Assembly: GCA_020633975.1 (NCBI GenBank) | Contig: JACKCR010000002.1 | Location: 1,116,001 to 1,180,000, forward strand | Length of the DNA: 64,000 bases | Direction: 5' to 3' | Origin: Candidatus Eiseniibacteriota bacterium | Lineage (GTDB): Bacteria > Eisenbacteria > RBG-16-71-46 > CAIMUX01 | Shown: positions 28,654-37,182 of the stretch, one piece after another | Layout of the letters: each line of letters opens with the position of its first letter | How positions within the stretch are numbered: the first letter of the stretch is position 1 | The notes under the pieces: model-generated | The model's input: only the letters and a program-made list of their open reading frames with translations | The model's database searches: none | What the model was told of the DNA's origin: nothing | Made by a program: the position numbers and the translations under genes

Positions 28654-29670
28654 ATGTTCCAGATCGGCTCCAACACATTCGACCGCGCGGTCTTCCTCGC
28701 TCCGATGGAAGCCGTCACCGAGCGTCCGTTCCGCCGGCAGTGCCGGAAGTTCGGCGCCGACATGGTCTATACCGAGTTCGTGAGCGCCGAGGCGCTCATC
28801 CGGAATGCGGCCAAGTCCCACGACAAGATCTTCCTCGCCGAGGACGAGCATCCGGTCGGCATCCAGATCTACGGCAACCGCGAGGAAGCCCTGGTCGAGG
28901 CCACCCAGCTCTCCGAGCGGATGGGCCCGGACCTCATCGACATCAACTTCGGCTGCCCGGTGAAGAAGGTCGCCTGCAAGGGACAGGGTGCGGGCTCCGG
29001 GCTGCTTCGCTATCCGGACCTGCTCGTGGACCTCACCCGTGCCGTGGTCCAGGCCACCTCTCTTCCCGTCACGGTGAAGACGCGGCTCGGCTGGGACGAC
29101 CGAAGCATCATCATCGTGGACCTCGCGCGGCGTCTCGAAGATCTCGGAGTGGCCGCGCTCACGCTCCACGCCCGTACCCGCTGCCAGATGTTCAAGGGCA
29201 ACGCGGACTGGGATTGGATTGCGAAGGTGAAGGAAGCCGTCTCGATCCCGGTGATCGGAAACGGCGACGTGACCGCGCCCGAGGACGTGCTCCGGATGTT
29301 CGACCACACCGGCTGCGATGCCGTCATGATCGGCCGGGGCGCGATCGGCAATCCGTGGATCTTCACGCGGGCGCAGGCGCTCCTTTCGGGACGGCCCGAT
29401 CCCGGCCCCCCGCAGTTCGAGGACCGCGCACGGCTCTACCTGGACCTTCTCGCCGAGAACATCGAGATGAAGGGCGAACGTCGCGCCGTGCTCGAGATGC
29501 GCAAGCACGTCTCCGGCTACCTCCGCGGCATGCCGAACATCTCCTGGCTCCGCGGTCGTCTCATGCAGGAGACCGACCAGGCGGGCGTCGAAGGTGCGGT
29601 TCGCGACTATCTCGAGCGTCTCGCCGACCCGAAGTTCGCCGGGCTCCGCGAGCACATGTCGGTCAGCTGA
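28654..29670 (+). CDS. dusB: tRNA-dihydrouridine synthase
   Basis: 338 aa FMN enzyme reducing uridine to dihydrouridine in tRNA. The start MFQIGSNTFDRAVFLAPMEAVTE is typical, followed by NFGCPVKKVACKGQGAG with the catalytic Cys, KTRLGWDD, the HART motif (LHARTRCQMFKG), NGDV and VMIGRGAIGNPWIF for FMN phosphate. DusB-like by the NFGCP motif and length. A 106-bp gap separates it from the FecR-like gene. The stop is 2 bp before the ATG of the deaminase-like gene, so it may head that operon. Confidence 0.92.
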   Translation: MFQIGSNTFDRAVFLAPMEAVTERPFRRQCRKFGADMVYTEFVSAEALIRNAAKSHDKIFLAEDEHPVGIQIYGNREEALVEATQLSERMGPDLIDINFGCPVKKVACKGQGAGSGLLRYPDLLVDLTRAVVQATSLPVTVKTRLGWDDRSIIIVDLARRLEDLGVAALTLHARTRCQMFKGNADWDWIAKVKEAVSIPVIGNGDVTAPEDVLRMFDHTGCDAVMIGRGAIGNPWIFTRAQALLSGRPDPGPPQFEDRARLYLDLLAENIEMKGERRAVLEMRKHVSGYLRGMPNISWLRGRLMQETDQAGVEGAVRDYLERLADPKFAGLREHMSVS

Positions 29671-29672
29671 CC

Positions 29673-30317
29673 ATGCCGAGCCCCCGCGGAACCGGAAACC
29701 AAGGACGGCCGACTCGCGGACCTCGAAGTCGTCCGGAACGAACGGATCGGCAACGATCCACGAGCCTCCCCTCTCCGGAAGCCTGGGCCGAACTAGACCG
29801 AGTCGCACGCGCAGCCGCCCGACGGTCGCATGCCTTGGCGAACGATGCGCCCGCGGCACCAGGAGTGGCGTCCCCCTCCCGCGGACCGCGGGGTGCGGCG
29901 CTCCTTGCTGGGAACGGCGCCGTCTTCCCGGGCGCGGAGCTAGGTGGAGAGGAGGGCGTCGCCCTCTCGGCCGAACGACTTGCGATCTACGCAGCGCACA
30001 TGGCCGGAGAGACCCGGTTCCGCCATCTCGTCCTACGCGGCGGCGCGCGAGGTGGTCAGGATGCCGGCCCTCCCACGTCCGCCACGCTTCAAGTGCTGTT
30101 CGAGCTGGCTCCGGAACTCGTCGTCCACTGGGGAACGAAGGCCCGACCCAAAGGTGGACAAACCGTACGCGAGCTCTTGCCGGGAGCGTTCGGATCGGGT
30201 CATCTCGCACCGTCGACGGCCAAGGGAAAGACGGCCGCACGCACTGGGGCCACGACGCGCAAGACCAAGGCCGCAGCGAAGGCGGGCGCGCTGACGAAGC
30301 GGAAGACGAAGGAGTGA
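29673..30317 (+). CDS. Cytidine-deaminase-fold protein lacking zinc ligands, with basic tails
   Basis: 214 aa. The core (about 75-178) aligns by eye with cytidine deaminase: ALSAERLAIYAA corresponds to the CAER motif, PPTSATLQVL to PCGxCRQVL, and TVRELLPGAFG to the conserved C-terminal signature. The catalytic Glu (E101) is kept, but the three zinc cysteines are S99, T135 and T138, and the substrate NxEN motif is lost, so deaminase activity is not expected. The first 50 residues are Arg/Pro/Ser-rich and the last 35 are Lys/Ala/Thr-rich (KTKAAAKAG), like nucleic-acid-binding tails. It lies between dusB and the rpiB-like gene with 2-bp spacings. Predicted non-enzymatic role is inference. Confidence 0.7.
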   Translation: MPSPRGTGNQGRPTRGPRSRPERTDRQRSTSLPSPEAWAELDRVARAAARRSHALANDAPAAPGVASPSRGPRGAALLAGNGAVFPGAELGGEEGVALSAERLAIYAAHMAGETRFRHLVLRGGARGGQDAGPPTSATLQVLFELAPELVVHWGTKARPKGGQTVRELLPGAFGSGHLAPSTAKGKTAARTGATTRKTKAAAKAGALTKRKTKE

Positions 30318-30319
30318 CG

Positions 30320-30802
30320 ATGCGGAAGGCGGCAGGGACGCGGGTCGCGATCGGATCGGACCACGGAGGCTTCGACCTCAAGCGCCGACTCGTCCGGTCG
30401 CTCGAAGAGGACCACGGAATCGTCCCGCTCGACTGTGGATGTCATTCGACCGATGCGGTCGACTACCCTGACCTCGCCGTCGCCGTCGCGCGTGCGCTTC
30501 AGGAAGGGCGCGCAGACCTCGGCGTGATGATCGACGCGGCCGGCATCGGCTCGACCATGACGCTCAACCGTCTCCCTGGAATCCGCGCCGCACTCTGCCA
30601 CGACACCTTCACCGCGGTGAACAGCCGCGCCCACAACGACGCGAACGTGCTCGTCCTCGGGTCGCGCGTCGTCCACGCCGGCGAAGCGGTCCGAATCCTC
30701 CGCGTGTGGCTCGGCGCCTCCTTCGAAGGCGGCCGTCACCAACGGAGAGTCGACAAGATCCGCGCCCTCGACCAAGGACGCGACGGAGGAGTGCTCTCAT
30801 GA
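30320..30802 (+). CDS. RpiB/LacA/LacB-family sugar-phosphate isomerase, atypical active site
   Basis: 160 aa from the ATG at 30320. RpiB features: VAIGSDHGGFDLK at the N-terminus, GxGxG-like AAGIGSTM, and GIRAALCHD, NDANVLVLGSR. The usual catalytic Cys (GILICGTG in E. coli RpiB) is Asp72 here (VMIDAAGIG). Family members with other residues at this position can use a different base, so activity on ribose-5-phosphate is uncertain. Coupled to the downstream deoC by ATGA overlap, linking it to pentose-phosphate or nucleoside metabolism. Confidence 0.82.
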   Translation: MRKAAGTRVAIGSDHGGFDLKRRLVRSLEEDHGIVPLDCGCHSTDAVDYPDLAVAVARALQEGRADLGVMIDAAGIGSTMTLNRLPGIRAALCHDTFTAVNSRAHNDANVLVLGSRVVHAGEAVRILRVWLGASFEGGRHQRRVDKIRALDQGRDGGVLS

Positions 30803-31857
30803 AGCCGAGCGAAGTGCCGGACGCCTGGGTGAGACAGGTCGCAGGCGAACTGCTGAAGCGGCTCGATCCGAGCGGAGCGCCGAGCGCAGCCGGTGAATCG
30901 GGGAGCGGTCACGGCTCCACAGGCGGATACGGTTCCGCGAGCGGATCGGGCGGCGGCTACGACGGCCCGGTTGGAAGCGCGTCGGCCGGCGGAGACGCCT
31001 CCACAGGCGGATACGGTGCTTCGTCCAGCGCCCCCGACGGGGCCTCGTCCTGCGGTTGCGGAGGTGGAGGCGTCTGCGGGTGCGGTCCCGCCGTGGCGGG
31101 CTGCCGGATCCCGGGCTTCGAGAACGGTCACGACCGAGACCGGCTCGAACTGCTCCGCGACTACGGCGTCGCGCGTCTCGGCTGCCTTCCCGGCGTGGGC
31201 TCGGTCGACCAGGCGCTCGCCGCGATGATCGACCACACGATCCTCAAACCCGAGGCGACCGACCGCCAGGTGATCCAGCTCTGCGAGGAGGCGCACTGTC
31301 ACGGGTTCGCGTCCGTCTGCATCCAGCCGATCTGGGTGCCGCTCGCGGCGCGCGTCCTCGATCACAGCCGGGTGCGAGTCTGCACCGTGATCGGGTTCCC
31401 TCACGGCGCCAATCGGGCCGAGGTCAAGGCGTACGAGACGCAGGTCGCGGTGGCCCAGGGCGCCCGCGAGGTCGACATGGTGATTCCGATCGGCGCGATG
31501 AAGAGCGGGGACCACAAGACCGTGGCGGCTCACGTCCGTGCGGTCGTGAAGGCAGCCATCCCCGGAGTGATCACGAAGGTCATCCTGGAGAACGCCTTCC
31601 TCACCGACGAGGAGAAGCGGGTCGGCTCCCAGATCGTCCGGGACGAGGGGGCACACTACGTCAAGACCTCCACCGGGTTCGGCCCGTCTGGTGCGACGTT
31701 GGAGGATGTCCGTTTGATGAGGGAAGTCGTCGGGCCGACGCTCGGGGTGAAGGCCGCGGGCGGGATCCGCGACACGGACTCGGCGCGGAAGATGGTAGAA
31801 GCTGGGGCCACGCGGATCGGCGCCTCCGCCTCTATCCAGATCGCAGCGTCCCACTAG
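30799..31857 (+). CDS. deoC: Deoxyribose-phosphate aldolase with encapsulation-peptide-like N-terminus
   Basis: 352 aa, about 110-130 longer than ordinary DeoC. The aldolase core (from about residue 139, MIDHTILKPEAT) keeps the Schiff-base Lys289 (HYVKTSTGF), Lys318 (GVKAAGG) and Asp226 (EVDMVIP), so it should cleave 2-deoxyribose-5-phosphate to glyceraldehyde-3-phosphate and acetaldehyde. Residues 5-23 form an amphipathic helix (EVPDAWVRQVAGELLKRLD). A Gly/Ser/Tyr/Ala-rich linker spans about 24-83, and a Cys cluster at 85, 87, 93, 95 and 102 precedes the core. A helix plus flexible linker is the architecture of bacterial-microcompartment cargo tags. RBS GGAGGA lies 9 bp before the ATG. No shell gene is present here. 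Confidence 0.88.
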   Translation: MKPSEVPDAWVRQVAGELLKRLDPSGAPSAAGESGSGHGSTGGYGSASGSGGGYDGPVGSASAGGDASTGGYGASSSAPDGASSCGCGGGGVCGCGPAVAGCRIPGFENGHDRDRLELLRDYGVARLGCLPGVGSVDQALAAMIDHTILKPEATDRQVIQLCEEAHCHGFASVCIQPIWVPLAARVLDHSRVRVCTVIGFPHGANRAEVKAYETQVAVAQGAREVDMVIPIGAMKSGDHKTVAAHVRAVVKAAIPGVITKVILENAFLTDEEKRVGSQIVRDEGAHYVKTSTGFGPSGATLEDVRLMREVVGPTLGVKAAGGIRDTDSARKMVEAGATRIGASASIQIAASH

Positions 31858-32006
31858 CGCCGCACTAGCGTCCCAACAGAGCCCCACTAGAGCCGCGAAC
31901 CGGGTCGCCCGAGCGATGCTCCGGCCTTCCTCGGAACTGGCCAGGCTCGTCCAGCGGGCCAGAGTCCCTATCTCCCTTGGACCTGCGGGATAGGTGGTGA
32001 CCGAAG

Positions 32007-32035
32007 TTGACCCTTCCGGACCGGGTTGCTAGCGT
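32007..32035 (+). promoter_or_regulatory. Possible sigma-70 promoter of the TonB operon
   Basis: TTGACC at 32007-32012, a 17-bp spacer, then TAGCGT at 32030-32035 (three of six consensus positions). The same TTGACC -35 box is used at 40943. It lies 77 bp before the receptor start. The rest of the 31858-32111 gap holds no gene. Confidence 0.45.
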
Positions 32036-32111
32036 ACCCCGTCTTGACCCTGGGGGCCGAAGGAGTCCGTCCCCGGGAACGATCGCTTGCCCTCGGCGGA
32101 GATCTCCATAC

Positions 32112-35105
32112 ATGACGACCACCGCGATGCGCGTCCACGCAGCCGTAGCTTCCATTCGCTCGAACTCGTGGCGACGATCCTTCGGACTGCTCTTCATACT
32201 GACAGCCGTCTCCTTCCTCTCGGGCACGGCCGCCTGGGCCCAAGAAGGAACCGTAGTCGGGAAGGTGCTCGACGCGGAAACAGGGTCCCCTCTGGCCTAC
32301 ACGAACGTGTCGATCGTCGGGACGACCCGCGGCGCGATCGCGCGGGAAGACGGTAGCTTCGTCCTGGCCGGCGTGCCGGTCGGCTCGTACGAAGTGCAGG
32401 CGTCGTTCATGGGGTACACCTCGGGCAAGGTGCCGGTCGAGGTCCAGGACAAGCGGACCGCGACCATCGAGATCAAACTCCAGCCCACCACGGTCGGCAA
32501 GACCGACGAAGTCGTCATCACGGGAGAGCGACCGCTCGTCGACGTGGAGCAGGGCGCCACGATCCGTTCCGTCACGGCAGACGACATCAAGGAGCTGGTC
32601 GTCCGTCCCACGCTCGACAGCGTGGTCGAGCAGCAGGCGGGCGTCACCCGGGACCGCGACAAGATCCACGTGCGTGGTGGACGCTCCGACGAAACGCTCT
32701 ACGTCGTCGACGGCGTCAAGATGCGCGACCTTCTCTCCGGTGAGTCGAGTGGTGGAAGTACGGTCAGCGCGCGTTCCGTCGCCGAAGTGAACATCATCAC
32801 GGGTGGTTTCGACGCCCAGTATGGCGACGCGATGTCCGGTATCGTCGACGCCAAGCTCAAGGAAGGCGACGAGGTCTACCACGGCTTCCTCGGGTACACC
32901 ACGGACCAGTTCACCGATGACTGGGACGTCGACCTCACTGAGTTCCAGCTCAGCGGACCCGTCCCGCTCGTGTCGCAAATGCTGAAGCCGCTCGGCGGGA
33001 AGGGCGCGGGCAAGGTCACCTTCTTCGCGAGCGTCTCGGCCGACCTCAGCAACGGCCACCTCCCCACCGTGGACACGACGGGCGGAAGCCTGATCTCGAG
33101 CTACCAGGACCGGCTCTTCGGAAACCAGTTCACCTACAAGAACTTCTTCTATCCGCGCGGAAGCAACGAGTGGCGCGGGCTCTTCAAGTCCGCTTGGAAG
33201 GCGTCCGCCCACCACAAGTTCTCGATCTCGCTGATGAAGAGCATGCAGTTCAGCGAAGGCTTCAACGACACCGACATCGCCCAGATCAACCGGAACGTGA
33301 ACAACTACCCGTGGGCCTGGAGCCGTCGACTCAACAACTACTACACGGTCACGACGGACCGGAACTCCTTCTCCTTCGCCTGGAACCAGACGCTCAAGGA
33401 GAGCCTCGTCCACGAGCTCTCCGTCACGCGCTTCTTCACGGCGCGTCACCAGGACGTGCGCGGTCAGCTCTGGACCGAGTACAGCACCCTGACGGACGGG
33501 GACTACTACGACAGCGTCGGGAACATCGATCCCAACCCGTACTTCCTCGACGTCGGCCAGCCGAGTGCCTACCGTGATCGCTACATCCGCACCTGGGCAC
33601 TCGACTCGAAGTGGACCCACTTCTGGAAGACGCACGAGATGCGCTGGGGCCTCCACTCCCAGTACGAAGACGTCCAGTACATGAGCCTCGATGCCTCGAC
33701 CGTCGACCCGGACCTGCTCCCGCTCGGCCGCGAGTTCGACCTCTTCCACGTCTACCCGAACACGGGCGCGCTCTACTTCAACGACAAGATCAATTTCGAA
33801 GGGCTCGTCGCGAGCGTCGGTCTCCGCTACGACTACTGGTTCCCGGGAGAGCAGGTCGACACGCTCTACGAACGGCAGGACCGACCGACGATCACCGCAG
33901 CCGCGGCGCAGGAGTACTACGACAACACGAACTCGCTCTTCGGCTACCGGTACAAGGGCTACCTCTCCCCGCGGATCCAGGTCTCCCACCCGATCAGCGA
34001 GAACTCTCACCTCTACTTCAACTACGGCCACTTCACCCAGCGCCCGGCCTACTTCTACGTCTACGCGAAGAGCAGTTCGCAGAGCTCCGAGGACTTCCCC
34101 AACATCGGGAACCCGAACCTGGACCCGGAGATCTCCGTCCAGTACGAGCTCGGCGTCGGCCATCAGTTCACGGACGACAAAGCGATCAAGGTGTCGGTCT
34201 ACAACAAGGACATCTACGACTACCCGACCTCGATCAAGCTCGAGAACGCGAACCTCTTCCTCTACCGGAACCTGGACTACGCCCGGGCCCGCGGAATCGA
34301 GTTCGAGCTCAAGAAGAAGCGCACGGACTTCACTTCCTGGGGAGCGACCTACACGTTCTCGGTCGCCAAGGGGAAGGCGTCGGATCCGAACGGCCTCCGT
34401 CTCGTTCAGGAGTCCGGTGGGGACGCACGCGAGACCGCGCTCGAAGAAGAGTACATGTGGTGGAACCGTCCCCACGAATTCAAGGCGTACGCCAACCTCT
34501 CGGTCGTCGATGGCGACGAAGGTCCGTCGATCCTCGGCGTGCGGCTCCCCGACGACCTCCGGATCAACACCTACCTCCTCGTACGGTCCGGGCGCGCCTA
34601 CACCCCGGAAGACAAGCAGGGCCGTCCGACCGGGCTCGGCTATTCGAAGAACGGGCCGTTCGACTCGACCCTCAACATGACGATCACGAAGGGGCTCGAG
34701 GTCGCCGGAAGGCGGCTCGAGCTCTCCATCCAGGGCTGGAACCTGCTCAACCACAGGAACGCCACCGTCATCGATCCTTCGACCGGCGAGCGTTGGAAGC
34801 CAGGAGAGGGCCAGCTCAGCATCGACCCACGTGACAACCCCGACAACCTCGAGCTGACGGATGAAGCACTCATCGAGGTGACGGGAGACGAGATCCGGGT
34901 CAGCTCGCAGGACCCGAGGCTCGCGGGACTCACCCCGGGAACTCCCGAGTATCGGGAAGTCTTCGATCAGATCTACGAAGAGAACCTCGCCAGCACGGCT
35001 CGGTCGATTCGCGCCTCGATCCAAGGAACGATCAACCGCTACTCGGACCCGTCCATGATCGCGGCGCCGCGTCACGTTCGAGTCGGAATCGGAATGGAGT
35101 GGTGA
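32112..35105 (+). CDS. TonB-dependent outer-membrane receptor with carboxypeptidase-regulatory-like domain
   Basis: 997 aa from the ATG at 32112. Signal peptide ends near TAAWAQ. A CarboxypepD_reg-like Ig domain follows (GTVVGKVLDAETGSPLAYTNVSIVGT). The plug domain contains IHVRGGRSDETLYVVDGVKM, and a long beta-barrel ends in the aromatic/charged C-terminal strand HVRVGIGMEW. No TonB box is obvious before the plug. This SusC-like layout usually imports large substrates, but no SusD is adjacent. Instead a PorV-like protein and lipoproteins follow, so it may belong to a surface-assembly system. First gene of a five-gene operon, coupled downstream by a TGATG overlap. Confidence 0.88.
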   Translation: MTTTAMRVHAAVASIRSNSWRRSFGLLFILTAVSFLSGTAAWAQEGTVVGKVLDAETGSPLAYTNVSIVGTTRGAIAREDGSFVLAGVPVGSYEVQASFMGYTSGKVPVEVQDKRTATIEIKLQPTTVGKTDEVVITGERPLVDVEQGATIRSVTADDIKELVVRPTLDSVVEQQAGVTRDRDKIHVRGGRSDETLYVVDGVKMRDLLSGESSGGSTVSARSVAEVNIITGGFDAQYGDAMSGIVDAKLKEGDEVYHGFLGYTTDQFTDDWDVDLTEFQLSGPVPLVSQMLKPLGGKGAGKVTFFASVSADLSNGHLPTVDTTGGSLISSYQDRLFGNQFTYKNFFYPRGSNEWRGLFKSAWKASAHHKFSISLMKSMQFSEGFNDTDIAQINRNVNNYPWAWSRRLNNYYTVTTDRNSFSFAWNQTLKESLVHELSVTRFFTARHQDVRGQLWTEYSTLTDGDYYDSVGNIDPNPYFLDVGQPSAYRDRYIRTWALDSKWTHFWKTHEMRWGLHSQYEDVQYMSLDASTVDPDLLPLGREFDLFHVYPNTGALYFNDKINFEGLVASVGLRYDYWFPGEQVDTLYERQDRPTITAAAAQEYYDNTNSLFGYRYKGYLSPRIQVSHPISENSHLYFNYGHFTQRPAYFYVYAKSSSQSSEDFPNIGNPNLDPEISVQYELGVGHQFTDDKAIKVSVYNKDIYDYPTSIKLENANLFLYRNLDYARARGIEFELKKKRTDFTSWGATYTFSVAKGKASDPNGLRLVQESGGDARETALEEEYMWWNRPHEFKAYANLSVVDGDEGPSILGVRLPDDLRINTYLLVRSGRAYTPEDKQGRPTGLGYSKNGPFDSTLNMTITKGLEVAGRRLELSIQGWNLLNHRNATVIDPSTGERWKPGEGQLSIDPRDNPDNLELTDEALIEVTGDEIRVSSQDPRLAGLTPGTPEYREVFDQIYEENLASTARSIRASIQGTINRYSDPSMIAAPRHVRVGIGMEW

Positions 35106-36187
35106 TGCGGACACAGGGCGCAACGGAGCGCACGCACATGATGGGCACGCAGCTCAGACGCGTACAGGAAGTCGCGGGAACCCGGGTGAAGACGACGCTA
35201 CTCGGTGCGCTCTGCGCCGTCGCCGGCCTCGTCAGTCTCGCCCCTCTGGCTGCGGCACAGAACGAGATCGGAGTGCAGCGCGTCGCCACGTCGAGTGGCA
35301 CGTTCCTCAAGATCGGGCTCGATGCGCGAGTCGCGGCTCTCGGTGGCGCCTATGCAGCCATCGTCAACGGCCCTCAAGCCACGTTCTCGAACCCCGCGGG
35401 GGTGATCACCGCGACCGGCCTTCCCGCCGCGAACGTCTCCTACGTCCGTTGGCTCGCGGACATCGGAATCGGTTCCGCGTCCTTCTCCCGTCCCGTCTCC
35501 TCTTTCGGCGGGCAGGTTGCGATCGGGTTCGCCTTCCTCTCCACCGACTTTCCGGAGACGACCGAGTTCTATCCGCAGGGCACGGGACGCACGGTGAGCT
35601 ACTCGGACTTCCTCGCCTCGATCTCCTTCTCGCGACTCTTCACCGACCGACTGGCGATCGGCGTCACGGCGAAGCTCCTGCGTGAAGAGATGGGCACAGG
35701 AGTGGGCGGACCCACCACGACCGGTGCGCTCTTCGACGCCGGAACCGTCTATTCGCTCGGCTACAGGAACGGGAAGATCGCAATCGCGCTCTCCCACTTC
35801 GGCCCGGACCTCAAGCCGACCGGAAGCTACTTCAGCAACGTCACGGGCGCCGAAGTCGACTACACGGCCTACTCTCCGCCCACCTCGTTCCACCTCGGCT
35901 TCGCCATGGACCCGTGGATCGCCGGCCCCCACCGGTTGACGATGGTCACCCAGGTCGTCCACCCGGCGGACCAGAACGAGTCTCTCCTCTTCGGCACGGA
36001 GTACTGGTTCCAGGACTCCTACTCCCTCCGGGCCGGCTATGACTTCGCAGCCGACGAACTCGGCTTCTCCGCTGGGTTCGGGTTCAAGGTCCGGTTCTCC
36101 GGACAGGAGGCGGTGTTCGACTACGCGTTCACCGAAGGCGGCAACCTCGATGCCGTCCACCGGATCGGTTTGGGCTTCGGGCTATGA
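35105..36187 (+). CDS. PorV/PorQ-family outer-membrane protein
   Basis: 360 aa from the ATG at 35105, which shares its A with the receptor stop. Signal peptide LLGALCAVAGLVSLAPLAAAQ. The sequence FLKIGLDARVAALGGAYAAIVNGPQATFSNPAG is the PorV/PorQ hallmark, followed by a FadL-like barrel (VAIGFAFLSTDF; LFTDRLAIGVTAKLL) to the C-terminal GLGFGL. In the type IX secretion system PorV delivers cargo to the outer surface; outside it, such proteins act with TonB receptors. Four secreted proteins in this window end with FlgD-like domains, which makes an export role plausible but unproven. Confidence 0.85.
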   Translation: MRTQGATERTHMMGTQLRRVQEVAGTRVKTTLLGALCAVAGLVSLAPLAAAQNEIGVQRVATSSGTFLKIGLDARVAALGGAYAAIVNGPQATFSNPAGVITATGLPAANVSYVRWLADIGIGSASFSRPVSSFGGQVAIGFAFLSTDFPETTEFYPQGTGRTVSYSDFLASISFSRLFTDRLAIGVTAKLLREEMGTGVGGPTTTGALFDAGTVYSLGYRNGKIAIALSHFGPDLKPTGSYFSNVTGAEVDYTAYSPPTSFHLGFAMDPWIAGPHRLTMVTQVVHPADQNESLLFGTEYWFQDSYSLRAGYDFAADELGFSAGFGFKVRFSGQEAVFDYAFTEGGNLDAVHRIGLGFGL

Positions 36188-37182
36188 ATCGGGCTATGAA
36201 AGAGAAGATGAGTCAATCGATGAACATCCGCCGGCTCCCTCTCCTCCTCGGACTCGGTCTCCTTGCGGCCTGTGGTCAGCAGTTCGATCTGCCGCCCCAG
36301 CCGCCGCCTCAGGTTCCGGTGGAGATCGACACCTACAACCTCGCGAAGATCTGGTCGGTCGAAGCTCCGTCTGCGATGGCGAGCCAGGGATCGCTCATCT
36401 ACGTGATCAAAGGGAACCAGTCGATCGGCGCATACTTCGTCAACGACCAGGTCGCGAACCAGGCCAGCATCGTCTCGGACTTCGAGGGGCTGATCCGACC
36501 CGTCCAGATCGCGGTGGCGCAGCGCGAATCGATCTACGTCTACGTCGCGGACGAGGGCGACATGTCGATCAAGCGCTATCACTTCACCGGCGGATCCCCC
36601 CGGGCCTCGTTCACCGATTCGCGCTGGAACGAGTTCAGCGGACTCTCTGCGGACGGCTTCCTCAACGTCTACGTCTCGGATGCGACGCGGGACACCGTCT
36701 TCAAGTACACCCCGACCGGGCAGCCGGACATGCTCGTCTCCGACGAAGGCTCCGGGCGCGGGTTCGTGAACCAGCCGCACGGCCTCTACTGGAACGGTGA
36801 ATACCTGATCTGCGCCGACACCGGCAAAGACTGGGTGCAGCGCTTGAACGGAAGCGTGACGAACACCGCCGCACCCGGCCCCGCCATCGGTGAGGACTTC
36901 GATCTCGATAGCCCCGAGGGCGTCTCTGCCGACCGCGGCGATCAGGAGTTCGTCTACGTGGCGGACACCGGCTCGGACCGCGTCTTCAAGTTCACTGCGG
37001 AAGGAACGTTCGTGGACTCCGTCTACACCGCGAGCAAGATTCCGCTCGCCTCGCCGGTCGAGGATCCCAAGCACCTGGCGGTCGCGGGCGTCCTCGTCTT
37101 CCTCGCGGATCCGCCCAACGACCGGATCCTCGCACTCGAACTGGCCGGAGTACCGGACACCACCGCCGCGGGGCGGCCATGA
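36184..37182 (+). CDS. NHL-repeat lipoprotein
   Basis: 332 aa; lipobox LLAACG predicts a lipidated Cys at about residue 30. The remainder is beta-propeller sequence with NHL/SMP-30-like blades (IYVYVADEGDMSIKRYHF, FLNVYVSDATRDTVFKYT, FVYVADTGSDRVFKF). Likely anchored to the outer membrane as a receptor-associated surface protein. Starts within the PorV-like stop region (ATGA) and overlaps the next gene by 4 bp, so it is part of the same operon. Confidence 0.83.
   Translation: MNRAMKEKMSQSMNIRRLPLLLGLGLLAACGQQFDLPPQPPPQVPVEIDTYNLAKIWSVEAPSAMASQGSLIYVIKGNQSIGAYFVNDQVANQASIVSDFEGLIRPVQIAVAQRESIYVYVADEGDMSIKRYHFTGGSPRASFTDSRWNEFSGLSADGFLNVYVSDATRDTVFKYTPTGQPDMLVSDEGSGRGFVNQPHGLYWNGEYLICADTGKDWVQRLNGSVTNTAAPGPAIGEDFDLDSPEGVSADRGDQEFVYVADTGSDRVFKFTAEGTFVDSVYTASKIPLASPVEDPKHLAVAGVLVFLADPPNDRILALELAGVPDTTAAGRP

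Noticed and set aside
28654-31857. Possible BMC shell gene in the dusB-deoC cluster
   Set aside because: I looked for the roughly 90-aa BMC-H pattern and BMC-P in both strands of this region and found none; the compartment idea rests only on the cargo-like features.
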